Assembly (NCBI GenBank): GCA_963931575.1
Contig: OZ007029.1
Coordinates: 682,001-746,000, forward strand
Direction: 5' to 3'
Length of the DNA stretch: 64,000 nucleotides
Origin: Gastranaerophilus sp944325835
GTDB taxonomy: Bacteria > Cyanobacteriota > Vampirovibrionia > Gastranaerophilales > Gastranaerophilaceae
Below the pieces are notes generated by a model. The model had not been told where the DNA came from. It saw only the letters and a program-made list of their open reading frames with translations, and did not search any database. Position numbers and translations under genes: made by a program. Shown here in pieces: positions 59,045 to 64,000 of this stretch (position 1 is its first letter; every line of letters starts with the position of its first letter).

Positions 59045-60262
59045 TTAGTTACCTCCATTTGCATTAAATTTATTTATAAATCTGTCAAGGATTTCCATTA
59101 ACCCTCTGGTGTTGAGTTTTGAGAATATTATTTCAAAGTTTTCGTTTTCCGGTGCATCCAGACCGGAATACTGTATATTTATGGTTACTTTCGCACTGTT
59201 TTTGTAGATAATCTGTAAAGAATTCGTTTTATCAAAATTGATTAGCATAAATTCTGCACGATTTTTATCCGTAAAATATTTTATCTTTGTATTTGGAAAA
59301 CTTTTTTCGTATTTTTGTTTAGTTCGGTAAAATGCCGGTTCTATAACGCTTTCAAGCTTTTTGTTGAAGATATTCTGAAAAAGTTTGTAATTTTTATGTT
59401 CTTCTGTAAGCTCATTGCTTAACCAATCTTTTTCAGTTTCAAATTCGTAATCTGCCGCTGCATTATCAATATAAAGATTAACACCGCTTTTAGCATGTTC
59501 TACCTCGAGCCGTTCTATTTTATTGCGCAAGTCTTTTGCGCTTTCTTCTGTGTATGTGAATAAAATGCCTTTCATCTCAAGGTTATATTTATTTTTGAGT
59601 TTGTCAAAAACTTTTGCCGCATTTTCGATTTCCGTTTTTGGCAGAATAATTAAGTATTTAAATTCCGCATAATTAATGATAAAGTCTGAATCCCTTAATA
59701 TCATGGAAAGACGGCTTTCCACATTATCAAGTAAAAATTTCTGGTGAGAAATTTCGTCTATACTGACAGCAAGCATTGATGAATTTAGAATTTCACTGAA
59801 AAAGTTTGCGTTCACTATATCGCTGATTTGTTCATATATATCGGAATTCGGCTTCAAGACGCCTTTATCCCTGAGCGAAGTTTTAAGACGTTCAATTGTT
59901 TTATACTGATTCAGGGATTTTTTTGCGTTAATTATTTTTATCAGAAGTTCAAAGTTTGTGATATTTATGTTACAAAAATCAGTTATCCCGCAGTCGTAAG
60001 CATTCAGAAGAGTTTTCGGATTAATTTCTTCAACAAGAAGAATGATTACGTTACTATTCATTTTTATATTTGTGATAGCCGTGAGGGTTATATCAGTAAT
60101 TTCTGATACGTGAAAAAGGATTATGTCCGCAGTCGAGGAGTATTTGTATAGTTCCGAGGAATTACATTTTATAATAGTATCATCTTCTCTCAACAGCACA
60201 AGTTTTGCCTGTATAGAGTTTAATATAGTTGAACTATCTGAAACTATAGCAATTTTACTCAT
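59045..60262 (-). CDS. Degenerate receiver plus degenerate GGDEF-like protein
   Basis: 405 residues. Residues 1-115 have the alternating pattern of a response-regulator receiver (KIAIVSDSSTILNSIQAKL, ADIILFHVSE, NVIILLVEE) but no clear phospho-Asp signature. Residues about 160-260 (SMLAVSIDEISHQKF, LRDSDFIINYAEFKYLIILPKTE) follow a GGDEF domain with YAEFK where the catalytic GGEEF would be, so no cyclase activity is expected. The last 140 residues are unassigned. It lies directly after ftsX (8-base gap) and may act as a sensor or scaffold in division control (inference). Confidence 0.65.
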   Translation of the reverse strand: MSKIAIVSDSSTILNSIQAKLVLLREDDTIIKCNSSELYKYSSTADIILFHVSEITDITLTAITNIKMNSNVIILLVEEINPKTLLNAYDCGITDFCNINITNFELLIKIINAKKSLNQYKTIERLKTSLRDKGVLKPNSDIYEQISDIVNANFFSEILNSSMLAVSIDEISHQKFLLDNVESRLSMILRDSDFIINYAEFKYLIILPKTEIENAAKVFDKLKNKYNLEMKGILFTYTEESAKDLRNKIERLEVEHAKSGVNLYIDNAAADYEFETEKDWLSNELTEEHKNYKLFQNIFNKKLESVIEPAFYRTKQKYEKSFPNTKIKYFTDKNRAEFMLINFDKTNSLQIIYKNSAKVTINIQYSGLDAPENENFEIIFSKLNTRGLMEILDRFINKFNANGGN

Positions 60263-60270
60263 GCCTGACC

Positions 60271-61188
60271 CTATACCTGAAGGTGTTTCTTAATACAGAT
60301 GAAGCTTCCGCCGGAACCGAATATGATACCGGTCAGGAATACTGTCAGGATAACAAGGTTCAGCGCGTAATCCGGACTCGGCACGAAGAAGAAATTATGA
60401 ACTGCAAGCAGGTATTTGTGAACCATGTAAACAGGGATTATAGAAACAAGCGCCCCCATAAATCCGTAGTATGCACCCTGCAGCAGAAGCGGGAAGCGGA
60501 TATACCAGTTGCTGACACCCATTAAGCGCATAATTTCTATTTCATCTTTTCTGGACTGGATAACCAGCAGAATTGTGTTATTGATAATCGTTACGGTTAA
60601 AATACCGATTACTGCAACAACAAATATCATTAAATGCGACACTATGTGATTTGCCGTATTAATTTTTTCTGCCAGATCTTTCGCGTAGTTGACATCCTCA
60701 ACATAAGAAAGTTTTTTGACGGAATCAAAAACCGCTTCAACATTTGTTGGAGAATCCACCCGAACATGCAGCGTGTCCGGCAGCGGGTTGGTTATGTCCG
60801 GCAAATCAAGTTCTTTCTTCAAAGAATCCCATGAAACCTGTTTTGGTATAAGCGTGATTTTGGTTACATGGTCAAAGCCTTCAATTTGTTTTGTTGCATA
60901 ATCTATATTGGTATCATTTTTCAGATATACAGAAATCTCAAGCACCTTCCCGAGTTCTTTTGCAAAAGATGAAATGGAAAGGGTTGATCTGAAAAATACT
61001 CCAAAAATCGTCAAAATTGCCGTCATTGTTGTTATAATGACAACGTTAACCAGAAGCCCGGTACCTTTAAGATCATTGATGGCTTCTTTTACTAACCTGT
61101 AAAGTATTCTTACTTCGCAAAGTTTATCTTTAGGTATGCGTTTTTTTATATTTTTTCTTACTCTGACGTTATTTTTACTACTGTTCAT
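60271..61188 (-). CDS. ftsX: Cell-division ABC transporter permease FtsX
   Basis: 305 residues from ATG 61188 (AGCAGG upstream), overlapping ftsE by 11 bases. A basic cytoplasmic start is followed by one membrane helix and a periplasmic ECD (VYLKNDTNIDYATKQIEGFD; WDSLKKELDLP). Three further helices carry RKDEIEIMRLMGVSNWYIRFP, the FtsX signature. With FtsE it activates cell-wall hydrolases at the septum; the hydrolase partner is not in the window. Confidence 0.93.
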   Translation of the reverse strand: MNSSKNNVRVRKNIKKRIPKDKLCEVRILYRLVKEAINDLKGTGLLVNVVIITTMTAILTIFGVFFRSTLSISSFAKELGKVLEISVYLKNDTNIDYATKQIEGFDHVTKITLIPKQVSWDSLKKELDLPDITNPLPDTLHVRVDSPTNVEAVFDSVKKLSYVEDVNYAKDLAEKINTANHIVSHLMIFVVAVIGILTVTIINNTILLVIQSRKDEIEIMRLMGVSNWYIRFPLLLQGAYYGFMGALVSIIPVYMVHKYLLAVHNFFFVPSPDYALNLVILTVFLTGIIFGSGGSFICIKKHLQV

Positions 61189-61858
61189 AGGTACCTGCTT
61201 GCTTATCTCTGATAATTTCACCAAAACCGAGTGTAATAACCCGTTTTCTCATATAGTTAACCATAGCTTCATCGTGTGTGGAAACAATTACCGTGATTCC
61301 GCGCTGGTTAATCTGATCTAAAATCTGCATGATTTCCATGGAATTTGTCGGGTCTAAGTTGCCTGTAGGTTCGTCTGCGATTAATAGAGGCGGCCCGTTA
61401 ACGATTGCGCGTGCAATACCGACTCTTTGCTGTTCACCGCCTGAAAGTTCTGACGGGTAAGCGGTTAATTTGTCGCTTAAACCTACAATGTTTAAAGCAC
61501 TTGTTACACGGGAACGGATTTCTTTTGTGCTTATTCCGAGCGTTCTGATAACATAAGCTACGTTATCATAAACAGTTTTATTCTGGAGCAGTTTATAATC
61601 CTGAAAGACAATTCCCATGCATCTTCTGATGCTCGGAACTTCATCATTGGAAAGTTTGCCGATATCTTTTCCGCCGATTGTAACAATTCCTGAAGTAGGT
61701 AATTCTTCGTGGTAAAGCAATTTCATTAAGGTAGATTTTCCTGCACCTGATGCGCCTACTACAAAAACAAATTCTCCCGGTCTGATATCCAGATTAATGT
61801 TTTTTAGTGCAAATTTCCCGTTTTTATATTTTTTTGTGACATTTCTGAATTGAATCAT
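61178..61858 (-). CDS. ftsE: Cell-division ATP-binding protein FtsE
   Basis: 226 residues. Walker A is GASGAGKST (about 36), the Q-loop is in FQDYKLL, the ABC signature is LSGGEQQR and Walker B is LLIADEPTGNLDP. The start overlaps the transketolase stop by one base (TAATG). Confidence 0.95.
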   Translation of the reverse strand: MIQFRNVTKKYKNGKFALKNINLDIRPGEFVFVVGASGAGKSTLMKLLYHEELPTSGIVTIGGKDIGKLSNDEVPSIRRCMGIVFQDYKLLQNKTVYDNVAYVIRTLGISTKEIRSRVTSALNIVGLSDKLTAYPSELSGGEQQRVGIARAIVNGPPLLIADEPTGNLDPTNSMEIMQILDQINQRGITVIVSTHDEAMVNYMRKRVITLGFGEIIRDKQAGTYEQ

Positions 61859-62805
61859 TATTTTTTAAGTTCCTCTATCTTTAAAGCTATTTTTTCTGCG
61901 GTAAGTCCGTAAAAGTCAAGCAGTTCACTCCATTTGCCGCTTTGCCCGAACTGGTCATTTATGCCTATCCGATGAACACGCGTAGGAAGTTCTTCGCTTA
62001 AAACTTCGCAAACCGCGCTTCCAAGCCCGTTTATAACTGAGTGGTTCTCAATTGTGACAACAAAACCTGTTTTCTTTGCGCTGTTAATAATAGTATTTTT
62101 ATCAATAGGCTTAATGACAGGCATGCTTATTACTTCTATATCAATGCCCTTTTCTTTTAGAATATCCGCTGCCATTAAGGTTTCCGCAAGTGTTTCTCCA
62201 TTAGAAATTACGGTAAAATCTTTTCCTTCTTTTAAAACTTTTGCCTGATAAGGGTTAAATGTGTAATCCTCCGGAAATATATCAATAAGATTTGTTCTGG
62301 CAAGTCTTATGTACATCGGGCCTTTATATTCAGCCGCGAATTTAATAATTTCTTCGCATTCTTTGCAATCAGACGGAACTACTACCATCATGTTAGGAAT
62401 AGAGCGCATAAGCGCGATATCTTCCAGCGCCTGATGGCTTGCGCCGTCCTCGCCTACAGTAACCCCGCCGTGCGTGCCGATTATTTTTACATTGAATTTA
62501 GGGTATGCAACAGAATTCCTTATCTGATCGTAAGTTCTGCCGGTTGCAAACATAGCAAAACTTGCCGCAAACGGAATTTTACCCTGCGAAGCCAACCCCG
62601 CTGCAGTTGCTATCATGTCTTGCTCGGCAATACCTGTATCAAAAAATCTTTCAGGAAATTTTTTACCGAAAATTTGAGTTTGCGTTGAGCATGCCAAATC
62701 AGCATCCAATACAACAATATCTTTGTTTGTTTCGCCTAATTTAGCGAGAGTTTCCCCAAAAATATTTCTTATTGCGCGTCTTTGCTTTGTGTTTAATGTC
62801 ATCAT
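61858..62805 (-). CDS. Transketolase, C-terminal subunit (split form)
   Basis: 315 residues holding the pyrimidine-binding and C-terminal domains of transketolase: DADLACSTQTQIF, FDTGIAEQDMIATAAGLA, FVVTIENHSVINGLGSAV. The thiamine-diphosphate-binding N-terminal subunit normally lies just before it. Here 230 bases of AT-rich non-coding DNA and a divergent gene lie upstream, so the partner must be elsewhere. First gene of an operon with ftsEX. Confidence 0.9.
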   Translation of the reverse strand: MMTLNTKQRRAIRNIFGETLAKLGETNKDIVVLDADLACSTQTQIFGKKFPERFFDTGIAEQDMIATAAGLASQGKIPFAASFAMFATGRTYDQIRNSVAYPKFNVKIIGTHGGVTVGEDGASHQALEDIALMRSIPNMMVVVPSDCKECEEIIKFAAEYKGPMYIRLARTNLIDIFPEDYTFNPYQAKVLKEGKDFTVISNGETLAETLMAADILKEKGIDIEVISMPVIKPIDKNTIINSAKKTGFVVTIENHSVINGLGSAVCEVLSEELPTRVHRIGINDQFGQSGKWSELLDFYGLTAEKIALKIEELKK

Positions 62806-62844
62806 ACCCCCCGCTTATTTGTAAAACAATGTAACAACAATTAC

Positions 62845-63008
62845 ATTATATCATGAAAAAAAGTTTTATTGTAATACAATAAAGTTATGTTAAATATATC
62901 TTTTTTATCTCTTCTGATAAATCTTGGGATATGTTAAGAATTATTAAAAAAAATAGTAAATTTAGCAATTTTTTTTCTTGACGGATATTAGAAGATTAGA
63001 AGTAAAGA
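62845..63008. promoter_or_regulatory. Divergent promoter region
   Basis: Minus strand: TATAAT (62845-62850) with TTACAA 18 bases upstream, for the transketolase-ftsEX operon. Plus strand: TTGACG (62979-62984) and TAAAGA (63003-63008), 18 bases apart, for the Pro/Gln-rich gene. The rest of the 230-base gap is AT-rich without other signals. Confidence 0.45.
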
Positions 63009-63036
63009 TATACGTTATCTGAAAGGAACAAATTAT

Positions 63037-64000
63037 ATGATTCAAGTACCAAGTATCCAAAATCCGTATCAAGTGTATCCGATGGCTCAGCAACAGTATA
63101 TGCAAAATCCGATGTATATGCCGCAGCCGCAGGCTCCACAGGCGGATTACAATGCCGTAAAAATTGCAATTAACGGCGCATCAGTTCAGGCTCCGGGTGC
63201 TCAACAAGCTCAAGTAGGCGGTTACGCAGTACCTACAATGCCTTACTACTCTTACCCTCAAGCAGATTTATACAGTTACCCTCAAGCGGTTCAACAGCCT
63301 TACTACATGCCGGCTCAAACAGTTATGGCACCTGTAGCAATGGCTCCGGCTCAAGCTCCGGAAATGGTTCAACAGGCAGCACCGCAGCCGGCTCCAATGC
63401 CTCCTGTACCACCTGTTCAACCGCAAGTTATTCAACAAAACCTTAACGCTCCGGCAGCAGTTGCTGTTCCGGAACCGGTTATTACTCAAGCGGCAGTTGC
63501 AGCTCCGGAAGTTCAGCCAAAAGAAGTTAAACCGGAAACAACTCAGCCAAAAGTTGAAGTAGTTAAACCGGAAGAACTTAAACCACAGGTCGATATCAAT
63601 GCATTCATCGCAGAATTGACCAACCCGGACTTTGAAAAACAGGCTTCCGCAATGGAAAATATCGCAATGATGGTTAATCAGGAACCGCAAAAAGCAACCG
63701 AACTCTTAGATGAAAGAGTTGTTAAAGCTTTAACTGATATCCTGAACGCTGATACGAAAGAATTAGTCGGCCCGTCAAAAGAACAAATGGAAGCAAGACA
63801 AAAAATTATGACAGGTAAACAGGTTTCTGATGCCGAAAAAGAATTGGCTAACGCAATGACACCGAAAGAACAGGCTGAAAGAAACAAAAGCTACGCTTTA
63901 TTCACAATGGCTATAATGCAAAAACTCTTTGGTGATGAAGTTCAAAAACTTTCAGGACAGGTTGTTCCAATCACCGAGTTGCCGGGCGCAGTAGCAGTTG
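63037..64000 (+). CDS. Pro/Gln/Ala-rich protein (3' end outside window)
   Basis: ATG 63037 follows AAAGGA by nine bases; the frame stays open to the window end (321 codons). Residues 1-185 are low complexity, rich in Pro, Gln, Ala, Val and Tyr (NPYQVYPMAQQQYMQNPMYMPQPQ), with no signal peptide. From about 190 a helical region begins (IAELTNPDFEKQASAMENIAMMVNQEPQKATELLDERVVKALTDIL) that resembles HEAT/armadillo-like helical pairs. Function unknown; a disordered arm plus helical scaffold suggests protein binding. Confidence 0.8.
   Translation, partial: MIQVPSIQNPYQVYPMAQQQYMQNPMYMPQPQAPQADYNAVKIAINGASVQAPGAQQAQVGGYAVPTMPYYSYPQADLYSYPQAVQQPYYMPAQTVMAPVAMAPAQAPEMVQQAAPQPAPMPPVPPVQPQVIQQNLNAPAAVAVPEPVITQAAVAAPEVQPKEVKPETTQPKVEVVKPEELKPQVDINAFIAELTNPDFEKQASAMENIAMMVNQEPQKATELLDERVVKALTDILNADTKELVGPSKEQMEARQKIMTGKQVSDAEKELANAMTPKEQAERNKSYALFTMAIMQKLFGDEVQKLSGQVVPITELPGAVAV

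Noticed and set aside
63268..63690. 140-residue minus-strand frame rich in Asn, Cys, Phe, Arg
   Set aside because: Antisense shadow of the Pro/Gln/Ala-rich gene; its composition is just the complement of that low-complexity DNA.

Overview
The window reads as a low-GC, diderm bacterial chromosome. It carries an LptC/LptA pair, a signal-peptide protease, TopA, DprA, and FtsEX. It also carries three large type IV pilin-like genes whose mature N-terminus begins FTMAEILLSL. That pilin signature, with the Lpt genes and the general gene content, fits a gut Melainabacteria/Vampirovibrionia (Gastranaerophilales-type) genome. The assignment rests on pattern recognition only and no rRNA is present to test it.

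Layout. 1-8179 (+): pyrimidine operon pyrD(partial)-pyrE-pyrB-pyrC-pyrF-carA-carB, tightly packed. 8695-12005 (-): HIT protein, spermidine synthase, and a site-2 protease that carries a dead duplicate of itself. 12163-16178: aspS, a group-2-like sigma factor and a membrane thioredoxin around a 24-bp palindrome, then a decayed pilin locus. 16203-20255: typA, tRNA-Leu(GAG) with a duplicated 5' end, a nonsense-broken acetyltransferase, a flavoprotein and a truncated acyltransferase. 20276-26918 (-): a six-gene operon lptC-lptA-TPR-dprA-topA-aroE. 28578-32108: dnaE. 32433-42818 (+): a podovirus-like particle-building module (lysin, nozzle-like protein, coat, scaffold, adaptor, terminases, portal) with no integrase, repressor or tail-fibre gene, interrupted by a 245-bp tandem repeat. 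42801-48174 (-): DUF475, MiaB, MgtC, a ribbon-helix-helix protein, a metal-ligand-less hybrid-cluster-protein homologue, and a glutaredoxin. 49821-56909 (+): DUF486, tig-clpP-clpX-polA and a secreted protein. 58510-62805 (-): isochorismatase-like, a degenerate receiver/GGDEF protein, ftsX, ftsE and a transketolase C-terminal half. 63037-end: a Pro/Gln/Ala-rich protein.

The most unusual content is a dispersed pilin system. Three loci (27.0, 48.2 and 56.9 kb) share a promoter (TTGACT-17-CATAAT over an ATGTAA/TTACAT inverted repeat in two of them). Each then has a 5' UTR, an SD, an ATG opening a short MKNR/MKKR peptide, and a run of 13-15 G at codon 11. Beyond that lies a 70-170-residue stretch of palindromic repeat modules read in the pilin frame, then a pilin domain and a lectin-like C-terminus ending (R/W)C(V/I)KR. 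At two loci one extra G would join the ATG to the pilin frame. At the third a stop codon also intervenes. Two further loci (8.2 and 15.7 kb) and one orphan promoter (45.9 kb) are remnants of the same unit. I read this as a phase-variable, expanding and decaying family of surface pilins. Read-level G-tract lengths would test that directly.
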